Made by a program: the position numbers and the translations under genes
Notes under the pieces: model-generated
The model's database searches: none
Seen by the model: the letters and a program-made list of their open reading frames with translations, nothing else
Told to the model about the DNA's origin: nothing
NCBI RefSeq assembly: GCF_000321415.2
Contig: NC_019902.2
Location: 2,356,001-2,420,000 of the forward strand
Direction of reading: 5' to 3'
Source of the DNA: Thioalkalivibrio nitratireducens DSM 14787
GTDB lineage: Bacteria; Pseudomonadota; Gammaproteobacteria; Ectothiorhodospirales; Ectothiorhodospiraceae
DNA length: 64,000 nt
Shown: one piece after another, positions 18,778 through 26,331 of the stretch
Layout: each line of letters opens with the position of its first letter
Position numbering within the stretch: position 1 is the stretch's first letter

Positions 18778-19415
18778 ATGAGACCAGCAACCCCGCCCGA
18801 CTTCAACCAGCAGTACGAGACCCACCTCAAGCACCTCAAGCTCAAGGGCCTCCAGCCCAAGACCATCGAGGCCTATGCCCGCGCCATTCGGCGCATCGGC
18901 GCCTACTTCGACCACCGTATCGAGGATCTCTCCGAGGCCCAGCTCACCGAGTACTTCACTGATCTCCTGGAGACCCACTCCTGGCGTGCCGCGAAACACG
19001 ATCTCTACGGCCTGAAGTTCTTCTACACCCACGTGCTGCGCAAGCCCTGGGTGGCGGTGGGGCTGATCAAGCCACCCAGGTCCCAGCGTCTGCCGGACAT
19101 CGTGACCGTCGCCGAAGCCGCCCGCCTGTTCGATGCCACCCGCATCCTCAGCTACCGCGTGTTCTACTTCACCCTGTACAGCCTGGGCCTGCGCCTCGGC
19201 GAGGGCCTGCGTCTCCAGGTCGGCGACATCGACGCCGAACGGGCGCGGGTGCATGTGCGCGACAGCAAGGGCAACAAGGACCGCTTCGTGCCCTTGCCCG
19301 ACACCACGCTCACCGTGCTGCGCGACTTCTGGCGCACCCATCGCAACCCGGTGTGGCTGTTCCCCAGCCGCCAGGGCGGGCGGCGCGCCGCGGCCCGGGC
19401 CACCACGCCGCTGGA
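18778..19415 (+). pseudogene. Tyrosine recombinase of the IS91-like element, 3'-truncated
   Basis: The frame encodes a SAM-like core-binding domain (HLKHLKLKGLQPKTIEAYAR) and the start of the catalytic domain, with Arg in YSLGLRLGEGLRL and Lys in DSKGNKDRFVPLP. The HxxR box and catalytic tyrosine are missing because the sequence jumps at about 19415 into the Y2 transposase. The open frame continues to 19512 with out-of-frame transposase sequence. Confidence 0.85.
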
Positions 19416-19807
19416 CCGCCCGGCGAAAAGGCGCTCGTCTACCTCGGCCGCTACCTCTATCGCGGCGTGTTCCAGGAGAAGGACATCCTCGCCTGCAATG
19501 ACGGCCAGGTGACCTTCCGGTACCAGGACAGCAAGACCCGCAAGCCGCGGACCCCTACGCTCTTCGGTGCCGACTTCCTCTGGCACCTCCTGCGCCATGT
19601 CCTGCCCAAGGGCTTCCGCCGCGTTCGGACCTACGGCTTCCTGCACCCCAACCGCAAACGCCTGATCCACCTGCTACAGGTGCTGCTCAAGTTGCGCCCC
19701 GCGGCGGTCCCCGCCGCCGTGCGACCGCGCCCGGCCCTGGCCTATCCCTGCTGCGGCGGGAACATGAAGATCCTGCGCACCCGGATCTCCCCGCACGAGG
19801 GCTATAC

Positions 19808-22230
19808 CTGCCCTTTACCCACAAGTTGCGCAGACCAATGGTTGCAGGGCAGTGTCATCCGATTTCATCTCGTAAAGCGTAGGCGAAGGACATGGTGGTG
19901 AGTTTGGCGTAGCCGTGCCACATCAGTTGGTGTCCGGGCGGTGGATCGTGATTGCGGTTGGTGTAGCCGCCCAGGATGGCGACTTCGCGAACCGCTTCCT
20001 GGAGACTGGTGGGGCGGGGTCGGCGCCGGGACTGGGCGTAGTCACCGAGCACCCGCAGTTCGACGTCCGAGAACAGCAGCTCCGGCGGCAGTTCCGGGGC
20101 CTCGCGGCCCAGCAGGGTCATCAGCATCACCCGCCAGGCGATGACCAGCCGGATCGCGATGGCGCGTTCCAGGCGCTCGACGCTGTGGTGGCCGAGCTCG
20201 TCGATCTTGCAACCCGATTTCAGCACCCGGTGCCAGTCCTCGATGCGCCAGCGCAGGCGGTACCAGCGCAGAATCTCGGCGGCCTGTTCGGCCGAGGTGA
20301 CGGTCAGTGTGGTGAGCACGAACCACTCGAGCGGCTTTTCCCCTTTCGGCGGATCCCGTTCCAGCGCATGCACCACGGTCAGTTCCAGCGTCACGGGCGG
20401 ATCGGCACCGGCGGGTGTGCCACGGAGCGTGACCGGGGTGTAGCGCAGTTCCAGTTCCGCGGTCCGTGCCGCCCGACCCAGGCGGGCGGGGCGCTTGCTG
20501 GTCTTGGTGCGCAGGCTCTGCCCGTCGACCTGGAGTTCGACCGACCCGCGGCTCGCCGTCGCCCGAGCGACGTCGAACAGGCGCCGCCCGTCGGCGAGCC
20601 GGCGGTTGTGCTGGGCACGGACCACCAGTTCCACCTCGGGATGGCGCTGCTGCTCGGCATAGAGCTCGAACGCATCCGCCTCCCGATCGGCGACACTGAC
20701 CACCCGGGTGTTGGGGAGGGTCGCCGCCAGTGCGGCTGTATCGCGCAGACCGGCGATCCAGCGAAAGCTCTTTTTCTCTTCCTGCGACGGTTCCTCGTCG
20801 CCCCGCAGCTGCGGCGCCTCGAACTGCGCCTTGAGCACGCCCAGCGGCAGCCCGTCGGCGTTGACCGCAAGCGTCGAGTGCAGATGCAGTCCCAGACTCT
20901 CGGCACCGGTCTGGTTACGGCCAATGACGCCGATGCCGCGCGTCTGCGGGCGGGTGGTGAAGTTCAGATCGGTGCCATCCTGCAGGCACAGCACCGTCGC
21001 CTGCGCCTGCATCCGGCGCTGCGTGCGCGCGCGATGTGGCGCCAGGATGTGCTCCGCAGTGACCTCGGAATCGGCCGGCTGGTCGATCAGCCGGTAGTAG
21101 CCCTTCACCGCCGCCCAGTCGTCGCGGGCCACCGCGGTAAAGGCGCGCAGCGGATCCTCCCCCTGGCGCCGGGCGCTGTCCACCAGCCGTTTCGTCAATC
21201 GCTTGTCCCCCAAGGGCGCACCCCCGAACTCGTGTTCAGCCCACTGCTGCGCATCCAGACCCTCGGCGGGTTCCAGCGGTGTGTCGCCCCGTGCCGGTGC
21301 CGGACCCACCCCCAAGCGTGCGCGCCAATCGGGTTCGAGTTCATAGAGATAGATCGCCTTGCGGGTCTCGGCCGCGGCGTGGCCCCGGTCCTGGCGCCCC
21401 CGCCCGCCGGTCTCGCCCACAAAACGCCAGTTCGACGCCCGCAGGCTGACCCCGGTGTGCGGAGGCTCGATGAAGGTCTCCACCAGCCAGGGACGATACC
21501 CATGGCAGGCCTCGAAGTCAGCCCCCAGCCGCCGCAACGCCCGACCCAGCGTCCACGACGCGAGGTTCCGGCAGGAAACGCCCGGACGCAACAGGAACCG
21601 GTTCAGTCCCACCACACGGTGTCGGTGGCGTTCCCGCAGCGCCGGATCCCAGCCGATCCAGGCATCGCGTGCGGCCAACTGCAACGCCGACGCCGCAAAC
21701 CCCAGCGCCCCCAGCCAGCCCTGCGCCGAACCCACCAGATACCGCAGCTGCGCGCCCACCAGCGGCCCCATGCCGCGCGGGTGCTCGCGCGCCATCAGCT
21801 CATTCCAGAGCGCCCGGTGCTCGGCCGTGTCCACCCGTACCAGCGCCAGGCCCTCCAGCTCGGTGACCTCGCGGCCCACTCCCTGGGGTGCCGGCACCGC
21901 CACCCCCAGGCGCCGGCCCTGGCCCCCGCGCCCCGGGCTGCTGCACGCAGGCGGCAGCGTAATCCGGCCCGCGCGCTCCAGCGCCCGCAGCGCCTTCAAG
22001 CAGCCCGCCCGCTGCGGCCGCCCACGCGCATCGAAGAAGCCCCAGGTGGTACAGATCTGATCCGCCAGCGCGGTGCGGTGCAGTTCCGGCGCTTCCCGGA
22101 TCAGTGCCTGCACCCGAGCCAGGTTCGCCGGCGCGCTCAACGTGCGCTTGATCTGGCTCTGCTCCCACATGCCCGGCACGGTACCCGGCCGGCAGGCGTT
22201 TGTCCAGCACTAGATGTGGGTATAGGGCAG
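19808..22230 (-). mobile_element. Complete IS4-family (IS50/Tn5-like) insertion sequence
   Basis: The ends are CTGCCCTTTACCCACAAG at the left and, as reverse complement, CTGCCCTATACCCACATC at the right; these resemble the Tn5/IS50 end CTGACTCTTATACACAAGT. The direct repeats GGCTATAC at 19800-19807 and 22231-22238 are an 8-bp target duplication. The 2423-bp element contains one intact transposase gene. Clean ends, intact gene and perfect target duplication suggest a recent insertion. Confidence 0.9.
19855..22179 (-). CDS. IS4-family transposase fused to a DruA-like (DUF4338) domain
   Basis: Encodes 774 residues. Residues about 40-300 match DUF4338, the domain of Druantin DruA: QGWLGALGFAASALQLAARD, WIGWDPALRERH and CHGYRPWLVETFIEPP. 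Residues about 310-370 are a Tnp_DNA_bind region (WAEHEFGGAPLGDKRLTKRL). The rest is an IS4 DDE domain: CLQDGTDLNF (first Asp, near residue 400), VSVADREADAFELY (second Asp) and the Y(2)R(3)E(6)K signature YRLRWRIEDWHRVLK. Family IS50 transposases are about 480 residues, so the extra 300 are the DruA-like part. The gene fills the insertion sequence. Confidence 0.93.
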   Translation of the reverse strand: MPGMWEQSQIKRTLSAPANLARVQALIREAPELHRTALADQICTTWGFFDARGRPQRAGCLKALRALERAGRITLPPACSSPGRGGQGRRLGVAVPAPQGVGREVTELEGLALVRVDTAEHRALWNELMAREHPRGMGPLVGAQLRYLVGSAQGWLGALGFAASALQLAARDAWIGWDPALRERHRHRVVGLNRFLLRPGVSCRNLASWTLGRALRRLGADFEACHGYRPWLVETFIEPPHTGVSLRASNWRFVGETGGRGRQDRGHAAAETRKAIYLYELEPDWRARLGVGPAPARGDTPLEPAEGLDAQQWAEHEFGGAPLGDKRLTKRLVDSARRQGEDPLRAFTAVARDDWAAVKGYYRLIDQPADSEVTAEHILAPHRARTQRRMQAQATVLCLQDGTDLNFTTRPQTRGIGVIGRNQTGAESLGLHLHSTLAVNADGLPLGVLKAQFEAPQLRGDEEPSQEEKKSFRWIAGLRDTAALAATLPNTRVVSVADREADAFELYAEQQRHPEVELVVRAQHNRRLADGRRLFDVARATASRGSVELQVDGQSLRTKTSKRPARLGRAARTAELELRYTPVTLRGTPAGADPPVTLELTVVHALERDPPKGEKPLEWFVLTTLTVTSAEQAAEILRWYRLRWRIEDWHRVLKSGCKIDELGHHSVERLERAIAIRLVIAWRVMLMTLLGREAPELPPELLFSDVELRVLGDYAQSRRRPRPTSLQEAVREVAILGGYTNRNHDPPPGHQLMWHGYAKLTTMSFAYALRDEIG

Positions 22231-22278
22231 GGCTATACCCGCATCCAGGATGCCGTCGCCGGAGCCGCGGCTATGTAA

Positions 22279-22511
22279 ACGCCTTCGCCAGCACGGGTCC
22301 CCTCGGCGTTCGGTGCCTTCGAGCCGAGGGGTGTGCGCGCCCGGAAAACGGCCGTCACCGCCCCAAATCCCCGTTCTTGGCGCCCGCCTTGCCGGAACCA
22401 CGGACCGACAAACCCTCGAGCGCGCCCGTGACACGTTGACCATCGGCAGCGACACCCGCCCGCCGAAAAGCTGTTTTCAGAACCCCCGCCACTTCCCTTT
22501 GAACCAGGCTT
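22279..22511. other. Tail of the IS91-like remnant
   Basis: No gene is supported. The sequence is probably the 3' end of the IS91-like element, ending near the attC core at 22512. Confidence 0.4.
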
Positions 22512-22574
22512 GTCCAACAAACGGCTCAGATCGTGGCTCGCTTCGCTCACACGATCTAGCCTTATCCGTTATGT
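22512..22574 (-). other. attC recombination site 3 (after the higBA cassette)
   Basis: Read on the minus strand it starts with ACATAAC (22568-22574) and ends with GTTGGAC (22512-22518), a perfect GTTRRRY core. Between them GGCTAGATCGTG and CACGATCTGAGCC are complementary, giving the imperfect hairpin expected of an attC single-strand substrate. Length 63 bp is within the normal attC range. It follows the higA stop codon by 6 bases. Confidence 0.75.
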
Positions 22575-22580
22575 GCTTCT

Positions 22581-22895
22581 TCAGGCGGCGACAAGCTTTT
22601 TAACCTTGAGCTCTTTACGGTGCTGCTCAGCATGCCAGAGCTCATACTGGGACTGCTGGTTCAGCCAACTCTCTGCCGAAGTATCAAACGCAATGGATAG
22701 TCGAATGGCCATCTCTGGACTAATGCCGGCCTTACCGTTCAATACGGAACTCAGGGTTTTTCGACTTACTCCCAGCGCTTCTGCAGCGGCCGTTACAGAG
22801 AGACCCATGGGCTCCAGACAAAGCTCACGCAACACTTCACCAGGATGGGGGGGATTGTGCATCAACATCGACGGCACCTCAGTGGTAATCTTCAT
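22581..22895 (-). CDS. higA: HigA-type antitoxin
   Basis: Encodes 104 residues with an XRE helix-turn-helix: [20 protein letters not shown], then [20 protein letters not shown], the typical HigA/VapI pattern. It overlaps the upstream toxin by 17 bases in the higB-higA order and ends 6 bases before attC3. Toxin-antitoxin cassettes of this kind often stabilise integron arrays. Confidence 0.9.
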   Translation of the reverse strand: MKITTEVPSMLMHNPPHPGEVLRELCLEPMGLSVTAAAEALGVSRKTLSSVLNGKAGISPEMAIRLSIAFDTSAESWLNQQSQYELWHAEQHRKELKVKKLVAA

Positions 22896-23157
22896 AGTTC
22901 ACTATCTCGGCGTCTCCGTCCTCGAACCGGAAGGTCACTCGCCAGTTACCGCTAACTGTTACCGACCAAGTCCCGGCGCGACCCCCAGAGAGCTTGTGCA
23001 GCCGAAGGCCTGCCAAGTCCATGTCTTTGATTTCTGACGCTGCATTTAGCCTGCCGAGAATCAATCGAAGCCTCTTCGCATGAGCAGCCTGTATCCCTGC
23101 GGTGCTACCGGACCTGAAAAATCTGGCCAAACCCTTGTGCTTGAAGCTTCGGATCAT
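22879..23157 (-). CDS. higB: HigB-type RelE-superfamily toxin
   Basis: Encodes 92 residues: [14 protein letters not shown] at the start, [20 protein letters not shown] and [20 protein letters not shown] at the end, matching ribosome-dependent HigB mRNA endonucleases. I chose the ATG at 23157 because it gives the exact family length; the frame is open to 23214. It begins 40 bases after attC2, as expected for a gene cassette with its own promoter. Confidence 0.9.
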   Translation of the reverse strand: MIRSFKHKGLARFFRSGSTAGIQAAHAKRLRLILGRLNAASEIKDMDLAGLRLHKLSGGRAGTWSVTVSGNWRVTFRFEDGDAEIVNYEDYH

Positions 23158-23196
23158 ACTCTGAGTGTAACCTGTAACGCCTCGGGTTTCAAGCGC

Positions 23197-23280
23197 ACCT
23201 AACGCTGCCAACACGGGCAGCTTTGTAGTGGAGGCAAAGCCGCAACGAAAAAGCTGTCCCCGTGCTTGACCTGGTTATGT
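23197..23280 (-). other. attC recombination site 2 (after the glyoxalase cassette)
   Basis: On the minus strand it starts with ACATAAC (23274-23280) and ends with GTTAGGT (23197-23203), a perfect GTTRRRY core. CACGGGGACAGCTTT and AAAGCTGCCCGTG form the stem. Its left arm includes the TAA stop of the cassette gene, showing how tightly gene and attC are joined. Confidence 0.75.
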
Positions 23281-23640
23281 GTTTATACATTCATTAAACA
23301 AAATTCTGTTTGAAAACGGATCTATCACCTCAAATACCCTATCACCCCAAGGTGCAGTCGTAAGTTCTGGCCGAGAGTACCTGTAACCTCGCGAGGTAAT
23401 TCCACCGTACAGGGCCTCAAACTCGTCAGTATTCACAAACGTTTTAGCACCGGGAGAACAATCTCCATAGTGCTCACTGAGGTGAAAGACCAGACCACCC
23501 TTGGAAACCTGCATGTAGATAGGAAAGCCCGGCTCAAAGCGGTGCTCCCAATCCAACGACATACCAAGAAATTCCAGATAGAACTCCTTGGCTTTGGCTT
23601 CATCGAAAATTCGGATGATTGGAATAGCTTGAAATCCCAT
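23275..23640 (-). CDS. Glyoxalase/bleomycin-resistance-fold protein, integron cassette gene
   Basis: Encodes 121 residues of the vicinal-oxygen-chelate superfamily: IIRIFDEAKAKEFYLEFLGM opens the first beta-alpha-beta-beta-beta unit, and WGDRVFEVIDPFSNRILFNE closes the second. It resembles the bleomycin-resistance-like branch, where such proteins sequester a ligand, but enzymatic members look similar. It starts about 15 bases after attC1 and its stop codon lies inside attC2, so it is the sole gene of a cassette. Confidence 0.85.
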   Translation of the reverse strand: MGFQAIPIIRIFDEAKAKEFYLEFLGMSLDWEHRFEPGFPIYMQVSKGGLVFHLSEHYGDCSPGAKTFVNTDEFEALYGGITSRGYRYSRPELTTAPWGDRVFEVIDPFSNRILFNECINT

Positions 23641-23729
23641 CCATGCTCCCCTTACACATAACGTTCGGCTTGAGCCGGGGCTTGCGCCGGAGCGCAGCGG
23701 AGGGGCAAGCCGTCGGACTCGAAGCGGTT

Positions 23730-25670
23730 GTGTACGCCCGACATGGGCATGAACTGATGGGGTGAAAGTCCCCTGTAGGAGTACCTGTAGTGTCCGAAGT
23801 GTGGACGAATGTAACTACTAGCCGACGGCAAGGGCAAACCCGTGAGGGGATGTCTGAAGGAAGCCCGAGCGCAAAGGTGCGAGCCGACGGACAGAAATCG
23901 CATAGAAGGCTCAGTCCCCGGGCGAGTCAGCACAAGATGACGAAGCCCGCCAGGTGCAGGGGATAGGGTAAATGCGGCGGTTGTGCACTGAAAGTTCATG
24001 TCCTTATTCGGGGAGGTCTGCCCGGCTTGCGGCCGGGGTGTGTCACGGGAGCCGGACTGAGGCCCGCGGGGAAAGCCGCGGAACCGCCACCGGACCCTAC
24101 CGCACGCATCCGGCAGCGCGCCCTGCGGCAACGCACGGCGTGACTGGGCAGAAGCCAGCAGAGGCCATAGTAATCGGCAGGGGGGGGGGGCGGAACCCCC
24201 AACGATGAAGGGCCGAACATGAGAAACCAAGGGGGAGCCGTGGATCACTCGCCACCATCGCCGAACCCGTCCGGGGGAGATGTGTCGCGGCGTGGCCCCA
24301 CGCAGCCAGCCTTGCACGAGGGGTTGATGGAGCGGGTTCTGGACCGGACCAACCTGCAGCGGGCATGGAAGCGGGTGAAGGCCAACAAGGGCGCTCCCGG
24401 CATGGACGGGATGCCCATCGAGGACTTCCCAACGTTTGCACGACGGCACTGGCCCCAGATCCGCCGGCAACTTGCCGATGGTGTCTACCAACCCCAGCCG
24501 GTGCGACGGGTCGCAATCCCGAAGCCCAAGGGCGGGGAGCGGCTGCTGGGCATCCCCACGGTCATGGACCGGGTGATCCAGCAGGCCATCGCGCAGGTAC
24601 TCACGCCGATCTTCGATCCCGATTTCTCGGACTCGAGTTTCGGCTTCCGACCGGGCCGTTCCGCCCACGGAGCACTCAGGCAGGTACAGGGCCATATCCA
24701 GGCCGGTTACCGCATCGCCGTCGATCTGGACTTGGCGAAGTTCTTCGACAACGTCCAGCACGACGTCCTGATGGCCCGCGTGGCCAGAAAGGTGCGCGAC
24801 AAGCGGTTGCTGGCCCTGATCGGCCGCTACCTGCGGGCGGGCGTTTTGGTCGGAAAGTCCGTCCAGGCAACGGGGATCGGCACGCCGCAAGGCGGGCCGC
24901 TCTCCCCATTGCTCGCCAACATTCTGTTGGACGATCTCGACCGTGAGCTGGAACGGCGAGGACACCGATTCACCCGCTATGCGGATGATCTCGTGATCCT
25001 CGTCAAGACGCTCCGCGCCGGGGACCGGGTGAAGGCGAGCGTGACTCGCTTTCTTGCCCGCAAGCTGGCGCTGCTGGTCAACGAGCAAAAGACCCGGGTG
25101 GTCAAAACCAACGACTGTCAGTTTCTCGGATTCACCTTCCGGGGAACGAAACTGCGCTGGTCTGACCGCGCCTTCGAGGACTTCAAGCACAACGTTCGGC
25201 GATTGACCGGACGATCTTGGGGCGTCTCGATGCCATACCGGTTCATGAAGCTCGCCCAGTACGTTCGTGGTTGGATGGGCTATTTCGGCATCTCGGACTA
25301 CTACCGTCCGATCCCCGAGGTCGACCACTGGCTGCGCCGCCGGGTGCGCATGTGCTACTGGAAACAGTGGCGCTACGTGCGCACCAAGGTCCGCAACCCG
25401 CTCGCCTTGGGGACGTTCAAACGCCAGGCGATCCTGACGGCGCTCAGCAGCAAGAGCTATTGGCGCTTGTCGCGGACGCTGGCGACACAGAGCGGAATGA
25501 CGAATGAGTGGCTGCACCGCCAAGGGCTGATCAGCGTCCGCGATCTGTGGACGAAGGCCCATGGCTACGCTTGATCTCCCCGTGTGCTTCTTTCTCATGA
25601 ACCGCCCGGTGCGGACCCGCATGCCGGGTGGTGTGGGGAGGGCGGGTTAAAGACCCGCCCTTACCCGATT
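23730..25670 (+). mobile_element. Group IIC (attC-type) intron
   Basis: The 5' end GTGTACGCCCGACATGGGCA has the GTGYG start and domain I sequence of bacterial class C introns. Near the 3' end, GAACCGCCCGGTGCGGACCC followed by GCATGCCGGGTGGTG forms domain V, then the short hairpin GGGCGGGTTAAAGACCCGCCC is domain VI with a candidate bulged A, ending at TTACCCGATT. Length is 1.94 kb. It lies in an attC core, the known target class of IIC-attC introns, antisense to the cassettes. An 11-G run occurs at 24180-24190. The last base is uncertain by one. Confidence 0.88.
24219..25574 (+). CDS. ltrA: Group II intron reverse transcriptase/maturase (class C)
   Basis: Encodes 451 residues. Reverse transcriptase blocks are in order: KGAPGMDGMPIEDF, RRVAIPKPKGGERLLGIPTV, SSFGFRPGRSAHGAL, DLDLAKFFDNVQHD, GTPQGGPLSPLLANILLDDL and the active-site RYADDLVIL. 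The maturase domain X follows (YFGISDYYRPIPEVDHWLRR). No HNH endonuclease domain follows, as usual for class C. Length and motifs are intact, so the intron may be active. It sits in domain IV of the intron. Confidence 0.95.
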   Translation: MRNQGGAVDHSPPSPNPSGGDVSRRGPTQPALHEGLMERVLDRTNLQRAWKRVKANKGAPGMDGMPIEDFPTFARRHWPQIRRQLADGVYQPQPVRRVAIPKPKGGERLLGIPTVMDRVIQQAIAQVLTPIFDPDFSDSSFGFRPGRSAHGALRQVQGHIQAGYRIAVDLDLAKFFDNVQHDVLMARVARKVRDKRLLALIGRYLRAGVLVGKSVQATGIGTPQGGPLSPLLANILLDDLDRELERRGHRFTRYADDLVILVKTLRAGDRVKASVTRFLARKLALLVNEQKTRVVKTNDCQFLGFTFRGTKLRWSDRAFEDFKHNVRRLTGRSWGVSMPYRFMKLAQYVRGWMGYFGISDYYRPIPEVDHWLRRRVRMCYWKQWRYVRTKVRNPLALGTFKRQAILTALSSKSYWRLSRTLATQSGMTNEWLHRQGLISVRDLWTKAHGYA

Positions 25671-26319
25671 AGGACATTTCTCGCACATGTTTAATAAATG
25701 ACTGCGCATCTGTGGAAGCCCCTACCGCTTGGCCAATTGCGACGAGTTCAACGAGCAGCCCATCCGTTGTATGCACCATAATTTTCTTCTCTATTTTTCC
25801 AAGCCTAGCTACTAGCTTCGCTTCGGCCTTTCTTTCCTTGGCGCTTAGATGAACACCACCTTTCACATTGGCGATGTACTTTATTACTTCACGTCGATTA
25901 AATGTTTTACCATCTACGACACCAGATAAGGATGAGAGATACGCACTGAGTGAAAACTCTCGATCTCCGGGATAGCCGTTTTCCCGCAACGGTGGCCCAA
26001 GCTCTTGGCCTATAGGCGATGAGCCTTTATTCATCATCATGCATGCCATTTGGATACCGCGGAAATTTGCTCCTGCAGCAATTGCATAGACAATTTTGGA
26101 GAGATTGTCAGGCGAAGCAATTTCATCAATCGATACAGCAATAAGCTTTGGCTGTTTTTTCCAGCCAACAGCTCGCCAAGCAGCCCCGTAGACGTCCTCA
26201 ACGAGAAGCCTTCTTAGGACAGCGCTCCCGTGACGGATTTCACGGTCAGTAATGTCGGGCCCCCACTCTGCTAGGTACCCAAGATCTTCCGCTACTAACC
26301 GTAAATCGTCTCTGGTCAT
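25669..26319 (-). CDS. Unknown 216-residue protein, second gene of an integron cassette
   Basis: I do not recognise this protein. It is predicted soluble, without signal peptide or membrane helix. Notable parts are KLIAVSIDEIASPDNLSKIV, a Met-rich stretch (QMACMMMNKGSS) and a basic region KGGVHLSAKERKAEAKLVAR. It starts 12 bases after the end of the DUF262 nuclease gene, so the two are certainly co-transcribed and probably work together, for example as partner, regulator or immunity factor. Its TAA stop lies at the attC1/intron joint, placing it at the 3' edge of the cassette. Confidence 0.75.
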   Translation of the reverse strand: MTRDDLRLVAEDLGYLAEWGPDITDREIRHGSAVLRRLLVEDVYGAAWRAVGWKKQPKLIAVSIDEIASPDNLSKIVYAIAAGANFRGIQMACMMMNKGSSPIGQELGPPLRENGYPGDREFSLSAYLSSLSGVVDGKTFNRREVIKYIANVKGGVHLSAKERKAEAKLVARLGKIEKKIMVHTTDGLLVELVAIGQAVGASTDAQSFIKHVREMS

Positions 26320-26331
26320 AGACTCGATGTC

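Larger units (their letters stand above)
18778..22278 (+). mobile_element. IS91-like element remnant, interrupted by an IS50-like element
   Basis: It comprises a tyrosine recombinase gene and a Y2 (rolling-circle) transposase gene, the two-gene arrangement of some IS91 relatives, fused by an internal deletion at about 19415 and split by an IS at 19808-22230. Outer ends are not certain; the nearest sequence marks are GTTGGAC at about 18661 and its complement at 22512-22518. Confidence 0.75.
19418..22278 (+). pseudogene. IS91-family Y2 transposase, C-terminal part, split by an IS
   Basis: From about 19418 the frame reads EKALVYLGRYLYRGVFQEKD, VTFRYQDSKT and LPKGFRRVRTYGFLHPNRKR, the region after the second tyrosine motif of IS91 transposases. 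The N-terminal two-thirds are absent. The IS50-like insertion enters at HEGYT; removing it and one 8-bp target copy restores the frame, which then ends RIQDAVAGAAAM at 22278. Confidence 0.8.
23656..25677 (-). other. attC recombination site 1, interrupted by a group II intron
   Basis: On the minus strand the site starts TCCTAAC next to the stop codon of the 216-residue cassette protein and ends GTTATGT (23656-23662). Arms GACGGCTTGCCCC and AAGCCCCGGCTCAAGCC pair around a loop. The intron separates GTT (23727-23729) from AGGACA (25671-25676); removing it restores GGTTAGGAC. Confidence 0.75.

Noticed and set aside
18778-19512. Integrase at 18.8 kb as the missing integron integrase
   Set aside because: Its sequence matches the recombinase of IS91-like elements and is followed by Y2 transposase sequence; the IntI-like N-terminus is the separate fragment at 28272.
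22213-22245. Near-perfect 13-bp hairpin (GATGTGGGTATAG ... CTATACCCGCATC) after the IS transposase
   Set aside because: It is produced by the end of the IS50-like element meeting its 8-bp target duplication, not by an independent regulatory structure.
19915-22278. 787-codon plus-strand frame across the IS transposase
   Set aside because: Shadow of the minus-strand transposase; only its last 15 codons are real, being the end of the split Y2 transposase.
24180-24190. Run of eleven G as a possible phase-variation tract
   Set aside because: It lies in the noncoding part of the group II intron ahead of the maturase start, so no reading frame depends on it.
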